In this document: positions 1 through 7,031 of the stretch, piece after piece
Layout of the letters: each line of letters opens with the position of its first letter
How positions within the stretch are numbered: the stretch's first letter is position 1
NCBI GenBank assembly: GCA_038093975.1
Contig: JBBPTG010000393.1
Coordinates: 1-17,012 of the forward strand
Length of the DNA: 17,012 bases
From: Chalciporus piperatus
Taxonomy: Eukaryota > Basidiomycota > Agaricomycetes > Boletales > Boletaceae
Direction: 5' to 3'
The notes under the pieces: model-generated
The model's input: the letters and a program-made list of their open reading frames with translations, nothing else
Databases searched by the model: none
What the model was told of the DNA's origin: nothing
Position numbers and translations under genes: made by a program

Positions 1-1
1 T

Positions 2-345
2 CTAATCCAACGTGTTCACGCCTATCTGTCGTCTGAACCCAAGCTGGCTGACTTCTCACTCCTCATCGACTCTGGAGCAACATCCCACATGGTTCCGCAC
101 CGTTCCTGGTTCCACACATATCGTCCACTCCATCCACCACGTCCCGTATCATTCAGAGACAACTTTCCGCGATCGGAATTGGATCCGTTCCACTTCGCTC
201 CACTGTCAAAGGGAAGACGTTTGAGGTCATCCTAAGCAACGTCCTCCTCATTCCAGACTTCCAGATTTCTCTCATCTCCGTCCATCGCCTGTCCAATGCT
301 GGACTATCCACCCTCTTTCCTGCGAACTCCTCCGAAGGGGCCTGT
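2..345 (+). pseudogene. copia protease segment, frameshifted
   Basis: Reading from base 2 gives an aspartic protease segment with the active-site stretch LLIDSGATSHM at about 62-94. This frame runs to about base 163. The family-like continuation (AIGIGSVPLRSTVKGKTF, then SNVLLIPDFQISLISVHRL) is in another frame from about 166 to 330. The original frame resumes at about 345 with VGTHKEGLYH, which leads into the GAG-pre-integrase domain. Two small indels therefore disrupt the protease and its junction with integrase. The protein would normally cut the Gag-Pol polyprotein inside the virus-like particle. The start lies outside the window. Confidence 0.75.
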
Positions 346-1699
346 TCCCATCATCGTTGGAACACACAAGGAGGGTTTGTACCACGCGGAAGCCACTCCA
401 ATGCTCACTCCGGAGGCTGCGCATGCCACTGTGGATATCAACCTCCTCCATCGACGCATGGGACACATCTCCATCCCCCGGATTCAGCATATGATCAGGC
501 ATGGTCAACTTCAAGGGATTGACACGCTTTCTGGAACTCCGGAATTCTGTGAGTCCTGCGTTCTCGGAAAGATGAAGAAGCTTCCGTTCGAGCTACTGGA
601 AAGACCCCGAGCTACACACACACTCCAAGTGGTCCACACGGATGTCGAAGGTCCTATAACTCCACAGTCCAGGGAAGGATTCCGGTTCTGGCTTCTAATC
701 GTCGACGACTTCTCCCGCTTCCCTTGGATCTACTTCCTGAAGAAGAAGAGCGATGTCCTAGCCACATACAACCAGTGGAAGGTAGACGTCAAGGCCTTCT
801 TCAAGGCTAAGGTCGAACAGGAGGAGTTGTCTGAGGCGCATGTCCAGTTCCTTAGGAGCGATGGGGGTGGCGAGTACACCGGACAGGACTTCCGGAACCA
901 ACTCCGGAAAGATGGAACCCTTCAGGAGATGTCTGCTCCTTATACTCCAGAGCAAAACGGACTCGCGGAACGGATGAACCAAACTCTATCCTCGCTCGCC
1001 AATACTATGCTCGAGGAGTCCAAACTTTCTAAATCCTTCTGGGCTGACGCTATGGCCACTGCTGCCTATGTTACATCCAGGAGTCCAACGTCCGCGCTCC
1101 AAGGAGCGAATCCCTACCAGACTCTTTTCAAACGGAAAGTTGATTCGACCCTCTTCCGTCCTTTTGGATGTTCTGCCTATGCTCACATTCCGAAGGATTT
1201 GCGTGGAGGAAAGTTCCGGAGCCACGGACGGAAATGTATCATGCTTGGATATACCTATGGGCAACAGGCATACAAGCTCCTCGACATCGAACACCGTACC
1301 ATCATCTCCAGTCGACATGTCACCTTCAATGAGTCCGGAACCATCTCAGAAGCAGACTCCGCACCTTGGAGAAATCTCCCTGCTGAGGTTCAGTGGGAGG
1401 GACTTGTTCCTCAGCGTCTCCATCAGCCAGAACCTGAGGAATCCAAGGAGGACAACATTCCTGTACCTCCAGCCCTTCCAGGACCAGTGGGAGACGATCT
1501 CATAGCTCCAGATCATTCCGTTGAGGATCTCGTCGACCGTCTGGGTCAACTCCACATAGGTCCGGAACCTCCTGCACAAGTCGTAGCAGGAGTTCGAAGG
1601 AGCAATCGGAACCGTCAAACAGCAAACCGGAATCGAGACTACCAGCGCACCCTTGATGAGGAAGCTGCACGTCGAGCTGAACGCCAGGATGTCCAATAG
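296..1699 (+). CDS. copia GAG-pre-integrase and integrase segment
   Basis: This 467-residue open stretch is the integrase half of a copia polyprotein, which inserts element cDNA into the host genome. Counting from the ATG at 296, the zinc-binding HHCC module is H52, H57, C85, C88. The catalytic triad is D116 (HTDVEGP), D189 (RSDGGGEYTG) and E225 (PEQNGLAER), with D189 and E225 spaced D-x35-E as in active integrases. A proline-rich linker follows from about residue 375. The ATG at 296 is only the first Met in this frame and its first 15-20 residues are out-of-frame readthrough; true homology begins near residue 18. The stretch ends at an in-frame TAG (1697-1699), and the same frame continues directly after it, so the stop looks like a point mutation. 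Confidence 0.88.
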   Translation: MLDYPPSFLRTPPKGPVPIIVGTHKEGLYHAEATPMLTPEAAHATVDINLLHRRMGHISIPRIQHMIRHGQLQGIDTLSGTPEFCESCVLGKMKKLPFELLERPRATHTLQVVHTDVEGPITPQSREGFRFWLLIVDDFSRFPWIYFLKKKSDVLATYNQWKVDVKAFFKAKVEQEELSEAHVQFLRSDGGGEYTGQDFRNQLRKDGTLQEMSAPYTPEQNGLAERMNQTLSSLANTMLEESKLSKSFWADAMATAAYVTSRSPTSALQGANPYQTLFKRKVDSTLFRPFGCSAYAHIPKDLRGGKFRSHGRKCIMLGYTYGQQAYKLLDIEHRTIISSRHVTFNESGTISEADSAPWRNLPAEVQWEGLVPQRLHQPEPEESKEDNIPVPPALPGPVGDDLIAPDHSVEDLVDRLGQLHIGPEPPAQVVAGVRRSNRNRQTANRNRDYQRTLDEEAARRAERQDVQ

Positions 1700-3448
1700 G
1701 AACAACAGGAACCCCCTGCGGAAGTACTTTCCGAAAACGCAGAAACTCCGGATTCAGATTTGGACATTCCAGGAGCATTCTACACTTCTCAGGAAAGGCT
1801 CCAGGAGTATATTTTTGCAGGAGCCGCTGACGCAACCCAGGGAGAACATCTTCCTAACACTATCAAGGAAGCGTATGCAGGCCCTAACGCAGACCAGTGG
1901 AGATCCGCTGTCGAGGAGGAACTCCTCAGCTTAAACACCAACCACGTCTACGAAACCGTCCCCATTCCATCCGGAGTCAATCCGATCACTTCCAAGCCCG
2001 TGTTCCGCATCAAACGCGATCAGAACGGCAAGATCGAACAATACAAGGTCCGGATTGTTGCTCGAGGCTTTACCCAGCGCGAAGGAGTTGACTATCAGGA
2101 AGTATTCGCTCCCGTAGCAAACCTCGATTCCGTCCGGACCATCATTGCTCTTGCCGCGAAGCATAACTTGGAACTGGATCAAATGGACGTTTCCACCGCA
2201 TATCTCAACGGAGAGCTTGAGGAGGAATTGTACCTCCTACCTCCGGACGGTGTTCCCATTCCTTCCGGATGCTGTTGGAGACTCAGACGCTCCCTATATG
2301 GCCTTAAACAAGCCGGACGTACTTGGAATAAAACCCTGGACAAAAAGCTTGGAGAACTCGGATTCACCAGACTCGACGCAGAGACCTGCCTTTACGTCCT
2401 TCGGAAAGACGGACAGGTCTGTTTCCTTGTTGTGTATGTCGACGACCTTCTCCTTGCAGCCACCTCCAGGGGTTTCATCAACTCCTGTAAGGAGGCCCTT
2501 TCCGCTGCATTCAAAATGCACGACCTTGGAGAAGCCAAGTACATCCTGGGAATCGAAATCCGTCGCGACCGGAAACTCCGCACCATCTCCTTGAGTCAAT
2601 CCCAGTATGCTCGCACCGTTCTAGAGCGAACTGGAATGTCCAACTCCGCTCCCGTCTGGACTCCTATGGTCCATGGCATACATCTCTCTGCGACAGATCC
2701 TGAGGACAACACCACGATTCCAGAACTCCGGATTGAAGGGAAGCTTGTTTCTTACCTTACCGTCATCGGGTCCCTCATGTATCTCATGCTTGGAACACGT
2801 CCGGATATCGCGTACACTGTTGGACACCTCGCCCGTTACAGTTCCGCACCCAAGATGTGCCATTGGGAAGCCGCAAAGCGTGTCCTCCGTTACATTCGAG
2901 CAACTTCAGACATGGAACTTCGGTACGACGGAACTGATGTGTCCTTGGATCAGGACTTCCATGGATACTCTGACGCTGGATGGTCGCAGGACCCGGACAA
3001 CTCCCGTTCCACTTCCGGATTCCTTTTTCTCAGCAATCGCGGTGCCATTTCCTGGTCCAGCAAACAGCAGAGCATGGTCGCACTGTCTACCACGGAATCA
3101 GAGTACATCGGACTCAGTCTCGCTGGACAGCACCTTGCTTGGCTCCGGACCTTCTTTGCGGAGATTGGACATCCTCAGAAGGGCCCAACAACGCTCAACT
3201 GCGATAACCAGGCCGCCATCATCCTTTCCCGTGATCCTCAGTTCCGAGCTCGAACCAAGCATATCAAACGGAAGTACCACTTCGTCCGGGACGACTTGGT
3301 TGCGACCGGAGAAGCCGTTATCCAATATGTTCCTACTGGGGACATGGTTGCTGACATCCTTACCAAGCCTCTTGTCAGGGAGCAACACTGGAAGTTCGTT
3401 CGTGGGATGGGATTACGATTGCGCTCGAGTGGGAGTGTCAAAATATAG
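1700..3448 (+). CDS. copia reverse transcriptase and RNase H segment
   Basis: This is the continuation of the copia polyprotein in the same frame after the TAG. RT copies element RNA into DNA and RNase H removes the RNA strand. The RVT_2-type RT core runs from about 1880 to 2650, with the motifs KVRIVARGFTQREGVDY, MDVSTAYLNGELEEELY and SLYGLKQAGRTW. The catalytic YVDD is at 2435-2446. RNase H shows SDAGW at about 2970-2984, STTESEY, CDNQAA near 3200, and KHIKRKYHFVRD. The typical C-terminal DILTKPL follows. The last codons overlap the presumed LTR start at 3436, which is common in copia elements. No ATG opens this segment, so it was not an independent gene. Confidence 0.9.
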   Translation, partial: EQQEPPAEVLSENAETPDSDLDIPGAFYTSQERLQEYIFAGAADATQGEHLPNTIKEAYAGPNADQWRSAVEEELLSLNTNHVYETVPIPSGVNPITSKPVFRIKRDQNGKIEQYKVRIVARGFTQREGVDYQEVFAPVANLDSVRTIIALAAKHNLELDQMDVSTAYLNGELEEELYLLPPDGVPIPSGCCWRLRRSLYGLKQAGRTWNKTLDKKLGELGFTRLDAETCLYVLRKDGQVCFLVVYVDDLLLAATSRGFINSCKEALSAAFKMHDLGEAKYILGIEIRRDRKLRTISLSQSQYARTVLERTGMSNSAPVWTPMVHGIHLSATDPEDNTTIPELRIEGKLVSYLTVIGSLMYLMLGTRPDIAYTVGHLARYSSAPKMCHWEAAKRVLRYIRATSDMELRYDGTDVSLDQDFHGYSDAGWSQDPDNSRSTSGFLFLSNRGAISWSSKQQSMVALSTTESEYIGLSLAGQHLAWLRTFFAEIGHPQKGPTTLNCDNQAAIILSRDPQFRARTKHIKRKYHFVRDDLVATGEAVIQYVPTGDMVADILTKPLVREQHWKFVRGMGLRLRSSGSVKI

Positions 3449-3971
3449 TCCAATCCGTGCCTATCCGCTCCTTTCCGCTTCCGGATAGCCCCTATCCGGA
3501 ACCAGATACTTCCGGATGCATTCCGTGTTTAATCCGACGTTTCCGATGCCCGGAACGCACGGAAACATCTCCGGATTCGTTGGAACGGATCCCTTTTACA
3601 TTCGTATGTTCTCCTATATGTCATTCACTTGTCTATTCCCTTTCGTGACATCTCTGTTCACCATTCACCCTTTCTATTCTTATCCATGTCAAGTCCTTGA
3701 CATTCCTTGATCCTTTTGCACCCGGAATCGGTCATTCCGGACTGGAATCACGTCGGATCGTTCCGAGCACATCTCCACCCATTTACTTAAACTCCTCGTC
3801 TCACTTCCAGAGCGCCTCAGTCGTTTCCGCCTCTCTTAGGCATCGGCTGAGGTGAGTATTTACTTTCTTTACTTAGTTCCTTTACTTATTTGAGTTGTAC
3901 CTAGTTCGTTTAGGTGAATACAGTCGTTTCCGCCTCTCTTAGGCATCGGCTGAGTTCGTTTAGTTTTCACA
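3436..3971 (+). repeat. 3' LTR of the first copia element
   Basis: Right after the RNase H end, a purine run (GTGGGAG) is followed by TGTCAAAATATAG, the expected polypurine tract and TG start of an LTR. A plausible CA end is TTTTCACA at about 3971; TGTCA at the start and TCACA at the end form a short imperfect inverted repeat. The length would be about 536 bp. The left part (3460-3770) is very rich in TCCGGA/TTCCG words and the right part holds a 34-bp direct repeat. The right end is a guess because the 5' LTR is outside the window. Confidence 0.6.
3818..3954 (+). repeat. 34-bp exact direct repeat inside the copia LTR
   Basis: Bases 3818-3851 and 3921-3954 are identical over 34 bp (both begin CAGTCGTTTCCGCC and end GCATCGGCTGAG), 103 bp apart. 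A shorter word, AGTTCGTTTAG, is also repeated (3903-3913 and 3953-3963). The pattern suggests a local duplication within the LTR, in the part expected to hold R/U5. Confidence 0.9.
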
Positions 3972-4060
3972 AGAATGAATTCTATGACATGTTAATCAAT
4001 ATTGTCATTGGCTAACTTCAATATTCATCAAAAAACTCAAATAACATCCATAAAGGTCCA

Positions 4061-4100
4061 GAAAAATCAGGAAAAATCCAGAAAAATCAGGGAAAATAGG
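4061..4100 (+). repeat. 10-bp tandem repeat with phased A-tracts
   Basis: Four consecutive 10-mers read GAAAAATCAG, GAAAAATCCA, GAAAAATCAG and GGAAAATAGG. The A5 runs fall exactly one helical turn apart, the standard arrangement of intrinsically curved DNA. A further A6 run lies at 4030-4035, about three turns upstream. Confidence 0.85.
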
Positions 4101-4126
4101 GTAATACATAGGGGGTGGCTGTGCAT

Positions 4127-4158
4127 CGGTTGCAACCGGTCTTTTTTCGGTTGCAACC
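4127..4158. repeat. paired CGGTTGCAACC palindromes, 21 bp apart
   Basis: Bases 4127-4138 form the perfect 12-bp palindrome CGGTTGCAACCG. An 11-bp copy (CGGTTGCAACC) lies at 4148-4158, exactly 21 bp (two helical turns) downstream, with a T6 run between them. This could be a paired protein-binding site or part of a dispersed repeat; the sequence alone does not decide. Confidence 0.75.
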
Positions 4159-4260
4159 ACATAGCGTAGTCCATTTGTACCCTGATCCAGGGCCAGCTGA
4201 TCACCAATTAGGCCGTGCTCTACTGGCCGGCTAACGATTGGCCGCTGGTGTATGATCACC

Positions 4261-4599
4261 TAGGTTAGGGATCGGCTAGTAATAGAATGTACACATAGAG
4301 TAGGGATCAGCCAATGTGCCATTGTGCCCTGGCAGTGGGAATGGCCAACACAAAGATTCCATGAGGTAGGACCTGGCCGACTGGTGCTAATCACCCAGTC
4401 CTGCCTGCATCAGGGTTCGGCCCATAGAGAATAGGGATAGGCCGATGTGTAAACCCTCCATGTGTAGGGAGCGGCCGATGTAGGGAATATTTAGGGGTGG
4501 GCATTGGCCAGTGAATCATGTCTCCTACAGCAGGCATGGCCCGATAGATTGAGTGTCAATGGGTAGGGATGGGCTGATGCAATGATGTCTATCTGTAGG
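4261..4599. repeat. degenerate left flank of the 33-bp minisatellite
   Basis: Fragments of the satellite unit recur at irregular spacing: TAGGGATCGGCT, TAGGGATCAGCCAATG, GGGATAGGCCGATG, TAGGGAGCGGCCGATG, GGCCCGATAGATTGAGTGTC, and a 32-bp unit at 4568-4599. They become more regular towards the right, where the intact array begins. No coding sequence is apparent. Confidence 0.7.
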
Positions 4600-5437
4600 G
4601 ATGGGCCGATGCATTAAGCCTCAATGTGTAGGAATGGGCCAATGGGTTGAGCCTCAATGTGTAGGAATGGGCCAATGGGTTGAGCCTCAATGCGTAGGGA
4701 TGGGCCGATGCAATGAGTGTCAATGTGTAGGGATGGGCTGATGCATTGAGCCTCAATGTGTAGGAATGGGCCAATGGGTTGAGCCTCAATGCGTAGGGAT
4801 GGGCCAATGCATTGAGCCTCAATGCGTAGGAATGGGCCGATGCAATGAGTGTCAATGTGTAGGAATGGGCCAATGGGTTGAGCCTCAATGCGTAGGAATG
4901 GGCCGATGCAATCAGTGTCAATGCGTAGGAATGGGCCAATGGGTTGAGCCTCAATGCGTAGGGATGGGCCGATGCAATCAGTGTCAATGTGTAGGAATGG
5001 GCCAATGGGTTGAGCCTCAATGCATAGGAATGGGCCGATGCAATCAGTGTCAATGCGTAGGAATGGGCCAATGGGTTGAGCCTCAATGCATAGGAATGGG
5101 CCGATGCAATGAGTGTCAATGCGTAGGAATGGGCCAATGGGTTGAGCCTCAATGCGTAGGGATGGGCCAATGCATTGAGCCTCAATGCGTAGAGATGGGC
5201 CAATGCATTGAGCCTCAATGCGTAGGAATGGGCTGATGCAATGAGTGTCAATGTATAGGAATGGGCCAATGGGTTGAGCCTCAATGTGTAGCCTCAATGT
5301 GTAGGAATGGGCCAATGGGTTGAGCCTCAATGCGTAGGGATGGGCCGATGCATTGAGCCTCAATGTGTAGGAATGGGCCGATGCAATCAGTGTCAATGTG
5401 TAGGAATGGCCCAATGGGTTGAGCCTCAATGTGTAGG
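4600..5437. repeat. 33-bp minisatellite array, 25 units
   Basis: Twenty-five units of 33 bp run from 4600 to 5437, plus one 13-bp internal duplication in unit 21 (25 x 33 + 13 = 838 bp). Every unit has the frame RATGGGCYRATG...CAATGYGTAGG. There are three types. Type A has CCAATGGGTTGAGCCTC, type B has GATGCAATSAGTGTC, and type C has RATGCATTGAGCCTC. From 4831 to 5160 types B and A alternate strictly, giving five 66-bp dimers. Because 33 is divisible by three, long spurious open frames occur on both strands (11-residue repeats such as RLNPLAHSYAL); the 13-bp duplication breaks them, so I do not treat them as genes. Confidence 0.95.
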
Positions 5438-5502
5438 GATAGTTGCGTCATGAGTCTCAGGGTTGGCCTCTGCTGCCAACCCACCGGCCCCCCCCTGCTC
5501 CC

Positions 5503-5788
5503 ATGGGCCCATCAACCCCTCGGCTGATTCTTCGGTCACCTGTTGATCTCCCTCTCGCTGGACCATCGAACCTATGGCTGCCGCCTAGGGGCCTTGAGGC
5601 TGTATTGGGAATGGAGGTTCAAAGTAGAGAGCTATGTGAACAGTGTCAGGCAGCCGACGAGCTCTTGTGCAATGGAGGCTCATTGGCTCGGCCCTGTCAT
5701 GGGTGCCTTGCTGAGGGTCTGCCATGTAGTATGTCCACCCCTACACAGACCCTGCCCACCAGCTTGAGAAAGCGGCCGAGGAACCATT
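5503..5788 (+). CDS. short exon with zinc-cluster-like Cys pattern, unknown function
   Basis: From ATG 5503 the frame encodes 95 residues with cysteines at 45, 48, 56, 65, 68 and 75. The pattern is C-x2-C-x7-C-x8-C-x2-C-x6-C, close to the fungal Zn(II)2Cys6 consensus (C-x2-C-x6-C-x5-12-C-x2-C-x6-8-C). The basic stretch SLRKRPRNH follows. The usual Lys/Arg-rich recognition loop between Cys2 and Cys3 is absent (QAADELL), so DNA binding is doubtful. A canonical GTGAGT donor starts at 5789. If the intron to 5837 is removed, the split codon T|AA becomes a stop, giving a 95-residue protein. Unspliced, the frame runs to 5859. It could be a small gene, an exon of a larger one, or a relic. I do not recognise the family with certainty. 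Confidence 0.4.
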
Positions 5789-5837
5789 GTGAGTCAGCTA
5801 GTTACTTCTCCTCCTCATCGGCTCACAATCTTTGCAG
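5789..5837 (+). other. candidate 49-bp intron
   Basis: The donor is GTGAGT (5789-5794), the branch-like motif is GGCTCAC near 5820-5825 and the acceptor is CTTTGCAG ending at 5837. Length and signals match basidiomycete introns. It lies in phase 1 of the upstream exon and its removal creates TAA exactly at the junction. Confidence 0.5.
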
Positions 5838-6031
5838 AATACTTTGTTATGCTTCTTAGATACATGCTCATGCTTATGTTTCAATCTCATCATGCATTTC
5901 GACTACAATGTACTGTAATATTAGGCTTCCTCAATGTTGAGTGTTTATCAGGACCGGCTGCATTTGCTCACTGTGATACAAGTTTCGGCTGGAGTACATG
6001 TCCTTTGGCTGGCATATTTAACATATTCTAC

Positions 6032-6819
6032 CTATTCCCAGACCCCTTCTGCATGGGTTCTACCCTCCTGCTCACGAATCCATTGGATGAGCATTATCAA
6101 CCCTCTCGCCCTGTTCCATGTCAGCACCAAGCTCCTATTCATTTCTCGTAAAGTCATGGCTGCCTCCACGAATTGCCCATGCAAGCTCTGTTGCATCTCG
6201 TCGATGTCGCCCTGAAGCCCAGAGCTATTATCAGCATTCTGAGCAAGGGCGAGCGGTCCCTATTCCAGATTTTGAGTACCCATAGTGCTAACCAAACATA
6301 CTTCTGGTAACTCACCCCGAAGAAAGCCTCTGCCAGCCGGATGAAGTCCCTGAACTCCTGCCGACGATAGTCACCAGGCAGGCCGTTGCTCCCTTCTAAC
6401 CACCACTTGTGCTGCAAATCCATGGCCGACAATGCTCGGCCGCACCTCAGCGATGTTTGTTGCATTATATGCAATTGGCTCCCAGGTGTCATTGAAATTT
6501 CCTGGCGGAGCTGGCCATCCTCTAGATCGCTCACAATAATCAGCAAGATGACCTGATCCAACAGAGGGATGTATGGCAGATCGTTGTGAGTGATTGATTT
6601 GTATGCCATCAACCGATTCACTACAGCCTATTGTTTGGCAGTTAACAATCCTGCAGGAAGTGTGCAAATCCATACTCACCACTTCCTCCCTCAGGGAGAC
6701 CATTGCTGAAGGAGGCCATTGTCCTGCCTCTCCAATGGCTGCCTGTAATCTGCAGCCGAAGTACACCAACAAAGTGTATGTTTCAACTTTAGTGAGCATC
6801 AGATGTTTGATGGAGGAGG
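6032..6819 (-). CDS. unrecognised spliced gene, at least three exons
   Basis: On the minus strand three open segments join in phase through canonical introns. Exon A (6819-6680) includes an in-frame ATG at 6799 and ends LREEV. A 52-bp intron follows (6679-6628; GTGAGT donor, TTAACTG branch, AACAATAG acceptor). Exon B (6627-6316, 104 codons) contains GLPGDYRRQEFRDFIRLAEA. A 104-bp intron follows (6315-6212; GTGAGT donor, CTTCAG acceptor). Exon C (6211-6032, 59 codons and TAG) begins GDIDEMQQSLHGQFVEAA and looks helical and coiled-coil-like. Both introns are phase 0. I do not recognise the protein. It lies just downstream of the KDZ fragment on the same strand and could be its C-terminal part or a separate gene; a weak intron (6897-6820) would join the two in phase. 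The true 5' end is unknown. Confidence 0.45.
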
Positions 6820-6925
6820 CTGACTTTCAGCCAGCCTATCTTTGCTCCAGAGTTCAAGCACATGGGTTTCCCATGCCTGTCATGGATGTATTCCCACAGT
6901 GTCGGCCGGATATTGATAGCCCATT

Positions 6926-6967
6926 GGACCCGAGGAACCGACCCGAAGGACCCGACGGACCCGAATT
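6926..6967. repeat. short GGACCCGA-type tandem repeat
   Basis: GGACCCGA occurs three times with related units (GAACCGACCCGAA) between 6926 and 6967, a compact repeat of about 9 bp. It lies between the KDZ core exon and the unrecognised gene, so any exon crossing it is suspect. Confidence 0.7.
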
Positions 6968-6978
6968 GAGACTCTGAG

Positions 6979-7031
6979 CTACAAATCCAAGGTGTTAGGC
7001 GATCTGTGATTACAGAATACAGGTCACCCAC
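6979..7031 (-). other. probable 53-bp intron in the KDZ gene
   Basis: On the minus strand the donor GTGGGT (7031-7026) follows the conserved KMIRM end of the KDZ core. A good branch site CCTAAC lies at about 6998-6993 and the acceptor TTTGTAG ends at 6979. The length is typical of basidiomycete introns. The exon after it (from 6978) opens in phase but is not recognisably KDZ. Confidence 0.55.

Larger units (their letters stand above)
1..3971 (+). mobile_element. Ty1/copia LTR retrotransposon, 3' part, decayed
   Basis: The domain order protease, GAG-pre-integrase, integrase, RT, RNase H, LTR is that of Ty1/copia (Pseudoviridae-type) elements. The window opens inside the protease, so gag and the 5' LTR lie outside. 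The frame is broken by shifts near 163-166 and 330-345 and by TAG at 1697-1699, while the integrase and RT/RNase H halves are otherwise open. The copy is therefore probably immobile by itself, though only moderately old. The right boundary is tentative because the partner LTR and target duplication are not in the window. Confidence 0.9.
3972..4260. other. non-coding spacer with A-tracts and palindromes
   Basis: I see no coding sequence here. The left half is AT-rich, with A-tracts in a 10-bp register at 4061-4100. The right half has two CGGTTGCAACC copies (4127 and 4148) and several GGCC/CAGCTGATCACC words that look like the decayed start of the satellite to the right. The open minus-strand frame across 4005-4259 has low-complexity Phe/Leu content and no recognisable motif. 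Confidence 0.6.

Noticed and set aside
296..345. ATG at 296 as a genuine start of the copia integrase protein
   Set aside because: The first residues are out of frame with the protease-side homology (VILSNVLLIPDFQISLIS), which runs through this region in another frame; the ATG is incidental.
3448..3710. Short open frames downstream of the copia stop
   Set aside because: They lie in the LTR, have no homology-like motifs, and reflect the low stop content of TCCGGA-rich sequence.
4005..4259. Open minus-strand frame of 84 codons
   Set aside because: Its composition follows the A-tract repeat (Phe/Leu/Ser runs), it crosses the palindromes, and no motif is seen.
4589..5429. Long open frames on both strands with 11-residue repeats (RLNPLAHSYAL, VEPQCVGMGQC types)
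   Set aside because: They exist only because the 33-bp unit is a multiple of three. Several frames are open at once, the 13-bp duplication breaks them, and there is no start context, flanking exon or domain.
4600..5437. Telomere-like TAGGG words in each minisatellite unit
   Set aside because: They occur once per 33 bp as GTAGGG/GTAGGA, not as tandem TTAGGG, so the array is not telomeric. A subtelomeric location cannot be judged from the window.
4600..5437. CRISPR array
   Set aside because: Units are contiguous with no unique spacers, no cas genes are present, and the setting is eukaryotic.
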